A stretch of 64,000 nt of DNA from an uncultured Paracoccaceae bacterium (GTDB lineage Bacteria; Pseudomonadota; Alphaproteobacteria; Rhodobacterales; Rhodobacteraceae), in the NCBI GenBank assembly GCA_951812305.1, contig CATOSB010000002.1, forward strand, positions 434,001 to 498,000, read 5' to 3'. Positions 28,188-37,767 of this stretch are shown here, in pieces. Under the pieces are notes generated by a model, which saw only the letters and a program-made list of their open reading frames with translations, was not told the DNA's origin and ran no database searches. The first letter of the stretch is position 1; every line of letters begins with the position of its first letter. The position numbers and the translations under genes are program-made.

Positions 28188-29327
28188 ATGAGTCTGGATG
28201 GCAAATTTCCCGCGATTTCCGACCTTGCAGCCGCTGCAAGGCGGCGCATTCCGCATTTCGTGTGGGAATATCTCGACAGCGGTACGGGCACCGAGGCCAC
28301 GGTACGGCGCAATCGGGCGAAACTGGACGAGATCTTGTTTGATCCCGCGATACTGTCGGGAGAGTTTGAATTCGATCTGTCGACCGAATTTCTTGGGCGC
28401 AAATATCCCCTGCCCTTTGGAATTGCGCCGGTGGGCATGTCGGGGCTGATGTGGCCGGATGCGGAACGTATATTGGCGCGGCTCGGGGCGAAAACGGGCA
28501 TCCCGTACTCGCTGTCGACTGTGGCAGCGCAGACCCCGGAAACGGTCGGGCCACATTGCGGGCCCGACGCGTGGTTTCAGCTTTACCCGCCGCGCGATGC
28601 GGATATTCGCGTGGACCTTCTGAAGCGTTTCAAGGATTCCGGGTTCAAGACGCTGGTTCTGACAGCGGATGTGCCAATCGCCAGCCGCCGCGAACGTCAG
28701 CAAAGGGGCGGTATGTCGACACCGCCGAAGCTGACGCCGCGCATTCTGGCGCAGATCGCGATGCGTCCGGCATGGGCGTTCGGGACGTTAAAGTTTGGGC
28801 TGCCGAAATTGCGCACGATCGAGAAATACACAGGCAATCAGGGGGCGCTCTCTTCCACGAAACACATCGGATACTTGATCCGCACGTCTCCGGATTGGGA
28901 CTATCTGAAGTGGCTGCGCGATCATTGGGACGGACCAATGATGGTCAAGGGCGTGCTGGTGCCCGAAGAAGCGGCGCGATTGAAGAAAGAAGGCGTCGAC
29001 GCGGTCTGGATTTCGAACCATGCTGGTCGCCAGTTCGATGGCTCTCCGGCGTCGATAGAGGTTCTGCCCGGCGTTCGCGACGCTGTTGGCCCGGATTACC
29101 CGCTGGTCTTTGATGGCGGCATTGCCGGGGGCCTCGACATTCTTCGCGCGCTGGCGTTAGGTGCGAATTTCGTGATGCTGGGGCGGGCGTTTCACTATGC
29201 CGTTGCGGCGCTTGGTGAGGCCAATGTCGACCATGTTGTTCACATCCTTGAAGAAGATCTGAAGTCGAACCTTGGCCAGATGGGTTTGGCGAATTTCGAT
29301 GGGTTGAGGGATCATCTGAGAACCTGA
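28188..29327 (+). CDS. FMN-dependent alpha-hydroxy-acid dehydrogenase (LldD-like)
   Basis: This flavoprotein family oxidises L-lactate, glycolate, mandelate or related 2-hydroxy acids. Motifs: N-terminal RRIPHFVWEYLDSGTGTE, LPFGIAPVGMSGLMWPDAE, YSLSTVAAQTPE, WFQLYPPRD, the active-site WISNHAGRQFDGSPA (catalytic His and Arg) and the phosphate-binding FDGGIAGGLDILRALALGA. 379 residues from the ATG at 28188, which matches homologues (MSLDGKFPAISDL). An ATG at 28119 would add 23 residues. The substrate is undetermined. Confidence 0.88.
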   Translation: MSLDGKFPAISDLAAAARRRIPHFVWEYLDSGTGTEATVRRNRAKLDEILFDPAILSGEFEFDLSTEFLGRKYPLPFGIAPVGMSGLMWPDAERILARLGAKTGIPYSLSTVAAQTPETVGPHCGPDAWFQLYPPRDADIRVDLLKRFKDSGFKTLVLTADVPIASRRERQQRGGMSTPPKLTPRILAQIAMRPAWAFGTLKFGLPKLRTIEKYTGNQGALSSTKHIGYLIRTSPDWDYLKWLRDHWDGPMMVKGVLVPEEAARLKKEGVDAVWISNHAGRQFDGSPASIEVLPGVRDAVGPDYPLVFDGGIAGGLDILRALALGANFVMLGRAFHYAVAALGEANVDHVVHILEEDLKSNLGQMGLANFDGLRDHLRT

Positions 29328-29367
29328 AAATTCCTGTTTTGGTGTTTCATCTTCAGATTTCTATTGA

Positions 29368-29382
29368 GAACAAAAAGAGAAC
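29368..29382 (+). promoter_or_regulatory. LexA (SOS) box upstream of the imuA-like gene
   Basis: GAAC-AAAAAGA-GAAC is a perfect GAAC-N7-GAAC repeat ending 15 bases before the start codon, in the position of a core promoter operator. It predicts LexA repression of the downstream gene. Confidence 0.88.
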
Positions 29383-29397
29383 ACATATACTGCGCCA

Positions 29398-30003
29398 ATG
29401 ACCAGCGCTGCCTTTTCCCGCGCGCCCGCGCGCCCTGCCCTGCCGTTTCTGGGCGATCTTTCGCTGACCTTGGGGCGCGCGCATGAGCTTTGCGGGCCGG
29501 CGCGGCGCACGCTGGCCTGCCTGATCGCGGCGCGGATGCAGGGGCCGGTGTTCTGGATCGCGCCCGCGTGGCAGGCAGAGCGGCTGAATGCCGAAGGGGT
29601 CTGTCGTTTGTTTGATCCGGGGCGGATCAGTTTTCTGGATCCGGTGCGGGCGGAAGATTTGCTGTGGTCGATGGAAGAGGTGCTGCGTTCCGGCGCGGTG
29701 CCTTTGGTCGTGACCGACCTGCCCGGTGCGCCGGGGATCGTGGCCATCCGACGGCTGCATCTGGCGGCTGAAACCGGCAGGGAGATCAGCGGCAACTGGC
29801 CTCTGGGGTTGATCCTGACACCGGACCGGGGCGGCGCACCGGCGGTGGAAACCCGCTGGCACATGGCTGGCGCGCATGGGCTGACACCGCGCCGGGCCTG
29901 GGAATTACGCCGCTTGCGGGCCCGCACAGAGCCGGAAGCAGCGTGGCAGGTTCTGCCCAAAGCGGGGCAGTTTACGCCGGAGCCTTTACGCGTGGCGGCG
30001 TGA
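29398..30003 (+). CDS. ImuA-like RecA-fold SOS protein (orphan)
   Basis: This 201-residue protein has a truncated RecA-like fold: LPFLGDLSLTLGRAHELCG, a strand-helix unit GPVFWIAPAWQAERLNAEG, then LVVTDLPGAPGIVAIRRLHLAAE and WPLGLILTPDRGG, and an ETRWHMAGAHGL region, resembling ImuA/SulA-like proteins. It lacks a clear Walker A. ImuA normally works with ImuB and DnaE2 in mutagenic repair; neither gene follows here. The start codon lies immediately behind a perfect LexA box, which supports an SOS role. The family call is inferred from similarity recall. Confidence 0.6.
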   Translation: MTSAAFSRAPARPALPFLGDLSLTLGRAHELCGPARRTLACLIAARMQGPVFWIAPAWQAERLNAEGVCRLFDPGRISFLDPVRAEDLLWSMEEVLRSGAVPLVVTDLPGAPGIVAIRRLHLAAETGREISGNWPLGLILTPDRGGAPAVETRWHMAGAHGLTPRRAWELRRLRARTEPEAAWQVLPKAGQFTPEPLRVAA

Positions 30004-30097
30004 CAGAAGGGCAGCGTAAAGAAAAGATAGAACTGGCCTGAAGCAGAAGTAACGCGCTTACTCCCCCCGCGCGGAATCAAGCCGCAGGCGCCGCGCG

Positions 30098-30223
30098 ATC
30101 GCCTGCCCGTCCCCACGGGCTGGCGATTTGGTGAGGCTGGATGCAGGCTATTGAACCTCTACGGACTTGGCTTGGATAAACGGGCAAACTGCAAGGTTGT
30201 ATCGCCATCCCACGGGCAGGCGA
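30098..30223. repeat. Dispersed palindrome-ended repeat, copy A
   Basis: This 126-bp sequence begins ATCGCCTGCCCGT and ends ACGGGCAGGCGA, so its ends are inverted repeats of each other. The left end also folds on itself (ATCGCC.GCCCGT with ACGGGC.GGCGAT around cccc). A conserved interior block cggacttggct, then ggataaa and the run to cacgggcagg, recurs in copy B (40805-40931). It has the structure of a small non-autonomous mobile or REP-like element. It lies between the imuA-like gene and the MFS gene. Confidence 0.75.
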
Positions 30224-30398
30224 GCGCGCGCCTTGTCGCTCGAATTGCTAATGTTTGCTTCAGGCCATTACGAACAACATGCTCAAAACCAGCCCCCCCA
30301 GCATGACCGCAAAAGAAGAGAAAACCGTCACGCCTTTGTCGAAAACGGACGGGCATCGCGGTGCGAACCGGTCTCAATAGGCGAAAAGAGCAGGTTTC

Positions 30399-31628
30399 AT
30401 GCGTCTTCTGATTTCTTTCGCTGCGTTGTTGTTGTCAGTCATTCTGTTGCAGCTCTCTTCCGGCGGCGTTGGGCCACTGGATGCCCTGTCAGGCTTGCAG
30501 ATCGGATTCACCACGGCAGAAGTCGGCCTTCTCGGCTCCGCGCATTTCGTCGGGTTTTTCATCGGCTGCTGGTGGGCGCCGCGCCTGATGGGGTCCGTCG
30601 GGCATTCCCGTGCCTTCGCCGCCTGCACGGCGATGGGGGCCATCGGGCTTTTGGCGCATATGCTGGTGATCGACGTCTATGCCTGGGCCGTCATGCGGGT
30701 GGGCTCGGGCATCTGCGTGGCCGGCTGTTACACCGTGATCGAGGCGTGGTTGCAATCAAAGGTCACGAACGAAACACGGGGCCGCGCGATGGGGGCTTAT
30801 CGATCCGTCGATATGGGCGCATCATTGGCGGCTCAGTTGCTGATCGGTGTCCTCGAACCGGCATCCTACATTTCATACAACATTCTGGCGCTGATGTGCT
30901 GTGCCTCGCTTCTGCCGCTCACACTGACCAAGCTAAAACAACCCGAAGTGCCAAGCGCACCGCGGTTGCGACCCGCCCTTGCGTGGCGGCTATCGCCGTT
31001 GGCGGTCGGCGCGGTTCTGGTGGCGGGGCTGTCATCCTCGGCTTTCCGCATGGTCGGCCCGATTTACGGACAGGAGGTCGGCTTGGCGGCGGGCCAGATC
31101 GCATGGTTCCTTGCCGCTTTCGTGTTAGGCGGCGCCGTGGCCCAATGGCCCACCGGCTGGTTAGCGGACAAGCTTGACCGGCGCTGGGTGTTGATCATCA
31201 CCTCGGCCGCAGCCGTCGCGAGTTGCGCGGTGACGGTGATGATGGGTCAGGGCGGCACGGCCACCATATTGCTGACCGCCGGTTTCTTCGGCTTTACCAC
31301 ATTCCCAATCTTCTCGGTGGCCACAGCCCACGCGCATGACTTCGCCAAAAGCGAACAGCGGGTGGAATTATCTGCAGCACTGATGTTCTTCTATGCCCTT
31401 GGCGCCATTGCCGCGCCGCTGGTGTCGTCGCGTTTAATCGAAGCCTATGGGCCGAGCGCACTGTTCCTGTTCATCTCTGTCGGCCATGTCGCATTGATCG
31501 TGATGGGTCTGCTCAGGATGCTGGCGCGTCCAACGCAGGACGAGCGCACGCGTTACGTCTATGCCCCACGCACCAGTTTCCTGATTGGGCGGTTGATGAA
31601 GCGGTTGCGCGAAGACGACGGACCCTAG
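30399..31628 (+). CDS. MFS transporter (YcaD-like)
   Basis: This 409-residue major facilitator protein has about twelve membrane segments. It has a typical loop after TM2 (WWAPRLMGSVGHSRAF), GSGICVAGCYTVIEAWLQSKV (a block characteristic of YcaD-type members) and TGWLADKLDRRWVLI between TM8 and TM9. The cytoplasmic C-terminus carries RYVYAPRTS. The substrate is unknown. ATG at 30399 follows AAAGAGCAGG. Confidence 0.85.
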   Translation: MRLLISFAALLLSVILLQLSSGGVGPLDALSGLQIGFTTAEVGLLGSAHFVGFFIGCWWAPRLMGSVGHSRAFAACTAMGAIGLLAHMLVIDVYAWAVMRVGSGICVAGCYTVIEAWLQSKVTNETRGRAMGAYRSVDMGASLAAQLLIGVLEPASYISYNILALMCCASLLPLTLTKLKQPEVPSAPRLRPALAWRLSPLAVGAVLVAGLSSSAFRMVGPIYGQEVGLAAGQIAWFLAAFVLGGAVAQWPTGWLADKLDRRWVLIITSAAAVASCAVTVMMGQGGTATILLTAGFFGFTTFPIFSVATAHAHDFAKSEQRVELSAALMFFYALGAIAAPLVSSRLIEAYGPSALFLFISVGHVALIVMGLLRMLARPTQDERTRYVYAPRTSFLIGRLMKRLREDDGP

Positions 31629-31763
31629 GCATCCAATTTCGCCGCACGTTGCCGTCTCCCCCGAGCATATTTTCGACGAGAAAAAGTTGGGCAGGGAAGA
31701 GGGTACTGGTTCCCGTTCGGGGCATGGGATAGAGACGCGGGCGAAGACTTCAAGGACCGGTAA

Positions 31764-33494
31764 ATGGCGCGCATTCTCATCACCTCTGCAATTCCCTATA
31801 TCAACGGGATCAAGCATCTGGGAAATCTGATCGGCAGCCAGCTTCCGGCTGATCTTTATGCCCGGTTCATGCGCGCGCGGATTGGCGAGGAAAACGTTCT
31901 GTTCATCTGTGCGACGGACGAACATGGCACACCCGCCGAACTGGCCGCTGCCAAGGCGGGCAAGCCGGTTGCGGATTACTGCGCCGAGATGTGGCAGGTT
32001 CAGAAGGATTTGTCCGATGGGTTTCGCTTATCATTCGACAAGTTCGGGCGCTCGTCTTCGCCACAGAACCACAAACTGACGCAGTATTTTGCGGGCAAGC
32101 TGGCAGAGAACGACCTGATCGAAGAGCAAAGCGAAAAGCAGGTCTATTCCAACGCCGACGACCGGTTTCTGCCTGATCGTTATATCGAAGGCATTTGTCC
32201 GAATTGCGGCTATGACCGCGCGCGGGGCGATCAATGTGAAAACTGCACAAAGCCGCTTGACCCGACAGACTTGATTGAGCCCCGTTCCGCCATCAGCGGA
32301 TCGACCGATCTGGAGGTGCGAGAAACCAAACACCTTTATCTGCGCCAATCGCAGATGAGGGACAAACTGGACGCATGGATCGACGGCAAGAAGGACTGGC
32401 CGATCCTGACGACGTCAATCGCAAAGAAATGGCTGCACGACGGCGACGGATTGCAGGACCGCGGGATCACCCGCGACCTCGACTGGGGCGTGCCGGTTAA
32501 GAATGGCGAAGAACCGTGGCCGGGCATGGAGAGCAAGGTCTTCTATGTCTGGTTTGACGCGCCGATTGAATACATCGCAGCGACTAAGGAGTGGTCGGAC
32601 GGCAAGGGGCTGGACGACAGTGCGTGGCGCCGGTGGTGGCGTAATGATGAGGGCGCGCAGGATGTGCGCTATGTCCAGTTTATGGGTAAGGACAACGTGC
32701 CGTTTCACACGCTGTCTTTCCCGGCAACGCTGATCGGCGCCAACAACGGCGAGGACAAGTGGCATCTCGTCGATTATATCAAGAGTTTCAATTACCTGAA
32801 CTATGATGGCGGGCAATTCTCGACCAGCCAGGGCGGTGGCGTGTTCATGGATCAGGCGCTGTCGATCCTGCCGAGTGACTATTGGCGCTGGTGGCTGCTC
32901 AGCCATGTGCCGGAGAATTCGGACAGCGAGTTCACCTGGGAGAACTTTCAGGCATCCGTGAACAAGGACCTCGCCGACGTTCTGGGCAATTTTGTCAGTC
33001 GGGTGACCAAGTTCTGCCGCTCGAAATTCGGCGAGGTAGTACCCAAGGGCGGTGAACTAAACGAACAAGACAAGCAATTCACCACCACTCTTTCGGCAAG
33101 CGTGGACCTTTACATCGGATACATGGAAAACATTGAAATCCGAAAAGCCGCGTCAACGCTGCGTTACATTTGGGCATTGGGCAACGAATACCTGCAAAGC
33201 GCTGCGCCTTGGGCGGAGTATAAGGAAGACCCCGCACATGCAGCAGCAATAATTCGGCTCTCGCTTAACCTGATCCGGCTTTATGCGGTGTTGAGTGAGC
33301 CGTTCATCCCAGATGCCTCTGCGGCGCTTATGAACGCCATGAAGGCCGAAGGGGGGTGGCCCAATGACATGGGTGCCGCGTTGACAGCACTGCCCGGAGG
33401 TCATGCGTTCGATGTGCCGGAAAACCTGTTCCGCAAGATCACGGATGACGAACGCGAAGAGTGGCAGGCGCGGTTCGCTGGCAAGCGCGACTGA
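31764..33494 (+). CDS. metG: Methionyl-tRNA synthetase
   Basis: This class I aminoacyl-tRNA synthetase charges tRNA-Met. 576 residues: N-terminal [19 protein letters not shown] (HIGH-region variant HLGN), [16 protein letters not shown], a CP-domain zinc knuckle [17 protein letters not shown], then [32 protein letters not shown] (KMSKS-region variant) and a helical anticodon domain. The HLGN/FSTS variants fit the MetRS type of this lineage. No C-terminal tRNA-binding extension is seen. Confidence 0.95.
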   Translation: MARILITSAIPYINGIKHLGNLIGSQLPADLYARFMRARIGEENVLFICATDEHGTPAELAAAKAGKPVADYCAEMWQVQKDLSDGFRLSFDKFGRSSSPQNHKLTQYFAGKLAENDLIEEQSEKQVYSNADDRFLPDRYIEGICPNCGYDRARGDQCENCTKPLDPTDLIEPRSAISGSTDLEVRETKHLYLRQSQMRDKLDAWIDGKKDWPILTTSIAKKWLHDGDGLQDRGITRDLDWGVPVKNGEEPWPGMESKVFYVWFDAPIEYIAATKEWSDGKGLDDSAWRRWWRNDEGAQDVRYVQFMGKDNVPFHTLSFPATLIGANNGEDKWHLVDYIKSFNYLNYDGGQFSTSQGGGVFMDQALSILPSDYWRWWLLSHVPENSDSEFTWENFQASVNKDLADVLGNFVSRVTKFCRSKFGEVVPKGGELNEQDKQFTTTLSASVDLYIGYMENIEIRKAASTLRYIWALGNEYLQSAAPWAEYKEDPAHAAAIIRLSLNLIRLYAVLSEPFIPDASAALMNAMKAEGGWPNDMGAALTALPGGHAFDVPENLFRKITDDEREEWQARFAGKRD

Positions 33495-33559
33495 CGACAC
33501 GTCTTGATTTTCGGTTTCCATTCATGGGATTTTTTCCAAAACCGGTGTAACAGGGCGAA

Positions 33560-34423
33560 ATGCGTTACGAGGACCTGAAAGATTTTCTGAAGAACGGGGC
33601 CGACCGGCTGAAAAAAGGGCCGGTTGCCCTGATCTTCGTGGAAGATCTGGTGGAGGTCGAATCCACGATCCGGCATCACCACAACCTGCGCTTCCCGGAA
33701 ATCGTGGTTTTTGCGCCCGACGAACTTGCGCTGCCAATGGATCTTTCGGAAACGGTTCATCGGGTGCGTTATTCGATGCGATTCCCCAATGCGCTGGAAA
33801 TGGCAGTGAATTCCATTATCGACGCGGTTCCAGGCATCTGGCTTTATTACTGCTACAACGCCGAATACCTGTTCTATCCGTTTTGCGAAACACGTGGCGT
33901 GGGTGAGATGGTGACGTTTCATTCAGAGGAACGGCGTGACGCGATGTTAAGCTATGTCATTGATCTTTATGCGCTTGATCTTGACGTGACACCAAATGCG
34001 GTCAGTCTTGAAGAGACCTATCTGGACCGCTCAGGCTACTACGCGCTGGCCCGTCCGGATTTCCACGGCCATCCGAAAGAGCGGCAACTTGATTTCTTCG
34101 GCGGTCTGCGCTGGCGCTATGAAGAGCATGTTCCGGCCACTCGGCGAAAAATCGACAGGATCGCGATTTTCAAGGCAACGCGCGGCGTGAAACTGCGCAG
34201 TGATCACACGTTTTCGGATGAGGAGTACAACACGTACTCCTGTCCTTGGCACCACAACATAACAGCCGCCATTTGCTCTTTCCGCACGGCCAAGGCGTTG
34301 AAATCAAACGCCGGTTCGATGTTCGAGATACCCAGTTTCCGTTGGCACAATTCAGTGCCGTTCAACTGGCAATCACAACAGTTGTTGGATCTGGGCCTGA
34401 TGGAACCGGGACAGTGGTTCTGA
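33560..34423 (+). CDS. Conserved hypothetical protein downstream of metG
   Basis: This 287-residue soluble protein has no signal or membrane segment. The N-terminal part (GPVALIFVEDLVEVESTIRHHHN, EIVVFAPDELALP) alternates strands and helices and resembles the first half of GT-A glycosyltransferases. Later blocks include YCYNAEYLFYPFCETRGVGE, SYVIDLYALDLD and the C-terminal YSCPWHHNITAAICSFRTAKA and IPSFRWHNSVPFNWQSQQLL, rich in aromatic residues and histidine. A relation to the family 2-like glycosyltransferase at 39683 is possible. Function unknown. Confidence 0.7.
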   Translation: MRYEDLKDFLKNGADRLKKGPVALIFVEDLVEVESTIRHHHNLRFPEIVVFAPDELALPMDLSETVHRVRYSMRFPNALEMAVNSIIDAVPGIWLYYCYNAEYLFYPFCETRGVGEMVTFHSEERRDAMLSYVIDLYALDLDVTPNAVSLEETYLDRSGYYALARPDFHGHPKERQLDFFGGLRWRYEEHVPATRRKIDRIAIFKATRGVKLRSDHTFSDEEYNTYSCPWHHNITAAICSFRTAKALKSNAGSMFEIPSFRWHNSVPFNWQSQQLLDLGLMEPGQWF

Positions 34424-34426
34424 ATT

Positions 34427-34849
34427 TCAGGATTTGCGGCGCAGCCTGATCACAACGTCGACCTTGGCAATCTCTGCACCTTCCGGCGCGTCGGGCAGTT
34501 TGGCTATCATCAAATCATCTGCGGGCGCATCAACAATCTCTGCGGAGTCTTCCCAATAGAAATGCGGGTGATTTGACGTGTTGGTATCAAAATAGCTTTT
34601 TGACCCATCTACCGTGATTTCCCGCATCAACCCGGCGTCGCAGAACGCGCGTAACGTGTTATAGACGGTCGCCAACGACACTGGTTCTTCACCGTCACGC
34701 GCCGCAGCAAACAGGCTTTCCGCTGTGACGTGCCTGTCATGGCCATCGCCGACCAGCAATGCCGCCAGCGCGACACGCTGCCGAGTCGGGCGCAAACCTG
34801 CACGGCAAAGCCAGTCCGTACCGCGTTCGTGCATCAATGCCGGAGTCAT
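34427..34849 (-). CDS. irr: Irr, Fur-family iron/heme response regulator
   Basis: This 140-residue Fur-superfamily protein starts at [14 protein letters not shown] (34849) and has the winged-helix region [31 protein letters not shown] and [19 protein letters not shown], then the dimerisation domain with [18 protein letters not shown]. This form, lacking the usual Fur cysteines, matches Irr of alphaproteobacteria, which senses heme status and controls iron genes. It is divergent from fabA, as in other Rhodobacteraceae. Confidence 0.9.
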   Translation of the reverse strand: MTPALMHERGTDWLCRAGLRPTRQRVALAALLVGDGHDRHVTAESLFAAARDGEEPVSLATVYNTLRAFCDAGLMREITVDGSKSYFDTNTSNHPHFYWEDSAEIVDAPADDLMIAKLPDAPEGAEIAKVDVVIRLRRKS

Positions 34850-35016
34850 GGCGCGTTGTCCTTTGGTTCTTACTGATATTATGCCCGCTGGGCGCATGTT
34901 TCAATTTATTTTGTACCGGGCGCGACGCTGTAGCGCTTCGCCAGACTTGTCAGTTGTCGACACGACCTGTTAGAGGGGGTCGGAACGACGCGCACCAGAC
35001 CCCGGAGCCCCTCTAT

Positions 35017-35523
35017 ATGGCTGAATTCCCGACCTCCTTTGACAAAGAGGGATTGCTGAAATGCGCCCGTGGCGAGCTGTTCGGCCCCGGCAACCCGCAA
35101 TTGCCGGAACCGCCCATGCTGATGATGGATCGGGTGACGGAAATCTCTGCCGATCAAGGGGCGCATGGCAAGGGCCATGTGGTGGCAGAGTTTGATGTCA
35201 CGCCCGAGACTTGGTTCTTCGGCTGCCATTTTCCCGGCGATCCGGTAATGCCCGGTTGCCTTGGGCTGGACGCGCTTTGGCAACTGACCGGATTTAACCT
35301 GGGCTGGCGTGGTATGGTCGGGCGTGGCCGCGCGTTGGGTGTCGGAGAGGTCAAGTTTACCGGGATGGTGACACCGGAAACGAAGCTGGTAACCTATTAC
35401 GTCAATTTCACACGGGTCATTGACCGAAGGCTGAAAATGGGGATCGCCGAAGGCACCGTATTGGCCGATGGCGAGGAAATATTTTCAGCACAGAACTTGA
35501 AAGTCGGGCTGTTTCAGGATTGA
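35017..35523 (+). CDS. fabA: FabA, 3-hydroxydecanoyl-ACP dehydratase/isomerase
   Basis: FabA makes the cis-3-decenoyl-ACP branch point of unsaturated fatty-acid synthesis. 168 residues with [11 protein letters not shown] and the catalytic block [20 protein letters not shown] (His and the Asp/Glu-bearing helix), then [11 protein letters not shown]. It starts at ATG 35017 and lies upstream of fabB and fabI in one operon. Confidence 0.96.
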   Translation: MAEFPTSFDKEGLLKCARGELFGPGNPQLPEPPMLMMDRVTEISADQGAHGKGHVVAEFDVTPETWFFGCHFPGDPVMPGCLGLDALWQLTGFNLGWRGMVGRGRALGVGEVKFTGMVTPETKLVTYYVNFTRVIDRRLKMGIAEGTVLADGEEIFSAQNLKVGLFQD

Positions 35524-35557
35524 TCCTTAGTCAACAGACTCTTTCTGGAGGAACACG

Positions 35558-36787
35558 ATGCGCCGCGTCGCCGTAACCGGCCTGGGAATAATCTCATCCA
35601 TCGGAAATAACGCTGCCGATGTGACCGCCTCGCTGCGCGCAGGCCGGTCTGGCATCGTGGCGGCGCAAGATTATGTAGAGCGCGGGTTCCGCAGTCAGGT
35701 AAAAGGCGCGATTGATCTCGATGTTGCGGAACATGTCGACAAACGCGTGCTGCGATTCATGGGGCCGGGATCGGCCTATGCCTATATTGCGATGCAACAG
35801 GCGATTGCCGATGCGGGTCTGGGCGAGGATGACGTTTCCAACCCGATGACCGGTCTGATTGCCGGATCTGGCGGCCCTTCGACAAGTGCGATGTTTACCG
35901 CGCATCAGACGGTGCTGGAAAAGGGCGCGCCCAAACGCATTGGTCCGTTCGCTGTGCCGAAATGCATGTCGTCGACAGTTTCAGCAAACCTATCCACGGC
36001 CTACAAGATAAAAGGCGTGAACTTTTCGATCACTTCGGCCTGTTCCACATCGCTCCATTGCATTGGCATGGCCGCGCAGCAGATCATGCTGGGTCAGCAG
36101 GATGTGATGTTTGCGGGCGGCGGCGAGGAACTGGACTGGACCTTGTCCTGCCTGTTTGACGCGATGGGCGCGATGTCGTCGAAATATAACGATACCCCTG
36201 CCCGTGCGAGCCGCGCCTTTGATGCCGACCGCGACGGGTTTGTTATATCCGGCGGCGGCGGCATGGTGGTGCTGGAGGATCTGGGCCGCGCCAAAGCGCG
36301 CGGGGCGAAGATCTACGCTGAAATCACCGGATTTGGCGCGACATCAGATGGGCACGACATGGTCGCACCCTCTGGCGAGGGCGGCGAACGCGCCATGCGA
36401 CTGGCGCTCAACACGATCCCTGATGGGCGAAGCGTCAGCTATATCAACGCGCATGGCACATCGACCCCTGTCGGTGATGTCGGAGAGGTTGAAGCGGTGC
36501 GGCGCGTTTTCGGCGAGGGTACGACACCACCGATATCGTCCACCAAATCAATGACCGGCCACGCACAGGGCGCGGCTGGCGCATTGGAGGCGATCTTTTG
36601 CCTTTTGATGCTTGACGGTGATTTCATCACCCCGTCCATCAATGTCGATACGCTTGATCCGGCACTGAGCGATGGCGAAATCGCCACCACGCTCGTCAAA
36701 AACGCCGGGCTGGACACGTTAATGACCAATTCTTTTGGATTTGGCGGCACCAATGGTTCGATGTTGCTTTCCAGACATGACGGATAG
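35558..36787 (+). CDS. fabB: FabB, 3-oxoacyl-ACP synthase I
   Basis: This elongating ketosynthase partners FabA in unsaturated fatty-acid synthesis. 409 residues with the active-site cysteine in [16 protein letters not shown], the two histidines in [16 protein letters not shown] and [13 protein letters not shown], and the C-terminal [21 protein letters not shown] precedes the ATG; the gap to fabA is 34 bases. Confidence 0.97.
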   Translation: MRRVAVTGLGIISSIGNNAADVTASLRAGRSGIVAAQDYVERGFRSQVKGAIDLDVAEHVDKRVLRFMGPGSAYAYIAMQQAIADAGLGEDDVSNPMTGLIAGSGGPSTSAMFTAHQTVLEKGAPKRIGPFAVPKCMSSTVSANLSTAYKIKGVNFSITSACSTSLHCIGMAAQQIMLGQQDVMFAGGGEELDWTLSCLFDAMGAMSSKYNDTPARASRAFDADRDGFVISGGGGMVVLEDLGRAKARGAKIYAEITGFGATSDGHDMVAPSGEGGERAMRLALNTIPDGRSVSYINAHGTSTPVGDVGEVEAVRRVFGEGTTPPISSTKSMTGHAQGAAGALEAIFCLLMLDGDFITPSINVDTLDPALSDGEIATTLVKNAGLDTLMTNSFGFGGTNGSMLLSRHDG

Positions 36788-36793
36788 AGTTTT

Positions 36794-37582
36794 ATGGCTG
36801 ATTTGATGAAGGGCAAACGCGGCCTGATTATGGGTGTCGCAAACGAACGGTCCATCGCCTGGGGAATTGCCAAAGCGATGGCCGATGAGGGCGCGGAACT
36901 GGCGTTTACCTATCAGGGCGACGCCTTTGGCAAACGCGTTGAACCACTGGTTGCATCTATCGGATCCGACTTGATGATCGATTGCGACGTCATGGATACG
37001 GCCAAGATGGACACCGCGTTTAAGCAACTCGGAAACCGCTGGGACCGGCTTGATTTCGTGGTTCACGCCATCGCGTTTTCCGACCGGGCGGAACTGACTG
37101 GGCGTTTCATTGACACGTCGCTCGACAACTTCACCAATTCGATGGCGATCTCGTGTTATTCGCTGATTGACGTGGCACGCCGCGCGCGCCCGATGATGAC
37201 CGATGGCGGCACGGTACTGACCCTGACCTATCAGGGATCAAACCGCGTCACGCCCTATTACAACGTTATGGGTGTGGCCAAGGCGGCATTGGAATCGACC
37301 GTGCGGTATCTGGCGAATGATCTTGGGCCAGAGGGAATTCGCGTTAACGCGGTCAGCTCGGGGCCAATGAAAACGCTTGCCGGTGCCGCAATTGGTGGCG
37401 CGCGCAAGACGTTCAAGCATACGGAACAGAACACACCTTTGCGCAGCAATGCCACGTTGGATGCAGTCGGCGGCACGGCTGTCTATCTGGCATCGGACTA
37501 TGGCGCCTGCACCACCGGCGAAATTGTACGGGTCGATGGCGGGTTTCACGTACTCGGGATGCCGCAGACTGAGCATCTTTAG
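36794..37582 (+). CDS. fabI: FabI, enoyl-ACP reductase (NADH)
   Basis: This short-chain dehydrogenase-type enzyme reduces trans-2-enoyl-ACP. 262 residues, with the nucleotide motif MGVANERSIAWGIAKAMAD and the active-site region LTYQGSNRVTPYYNVMGVAKAALES (Tyr-x6-Lys arrangement). The C-terminal VRVDGGFHVLGM is family-typical. It follows fabB by six bases. Confidence 0.96.
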   Translation: MADLMKGKRGLIMGVANERSIAWGIAKAMADEGAELAFTYQGDAFGKRVEPLVASIGSDLMIDCDVMDTAKMDTAFKQLGNRWDRLDFVVHAIAFSDRAELTGRFIDTSLDNFTNSMAISCYSLIDVARRARPMMTDGGTVLTLTYQGSNRVTPYYNVMGVAKAALESTVRYLANDLGPEGIRVNAVSSGPMKTLAGAAIGGARKTFKHTEQNTPLRSNATLDAVGGTAVYLASDYGACTTGEIVRVDGGFHVLGMPQTEHL

Positions 37583-37583
37583 G

Positions 37584-37637
37584 CAGTCGAATTTTCTTTT
37601 TGGAAAATCCGACTGATGCGAGGGGCCAGCCCCTCGC
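37584..37637 (+). terminator. Double hairpin after fabI
   Basis: Hairpin 1 pairs CAGTCG.ATTTTC (37584-37596) with GAAAAT..GACTG (37603-37614). Hairpin 2 is a perfect GCGAGGGGC-CA-GCCCCTCGC (37618-37637). There is no clean T-run. The sequence that follows, ctccccgaagtattgtcggc, resembles a motif also seen after the MFS gene (near 31655). Confidence 0.5.
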
Positions 37638-37767
37638 GCTCCCCGAAGTATTGTCGGCCAGATGAAGGAGGAGCCGTACGCTTCCCATGAGCGGAACGCC
37701 GCACAATTTTAATGGCGAGACGGTAGTGGTTTTCACCTTTGATTCATAGGGATAGAGATTGTTGGCA

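Noticed and set aside
34850-35016. Irr/Fur operator in the irr-fabA gap
   Set aside because: A few AT-rich half-matches, none good enough to name a site.
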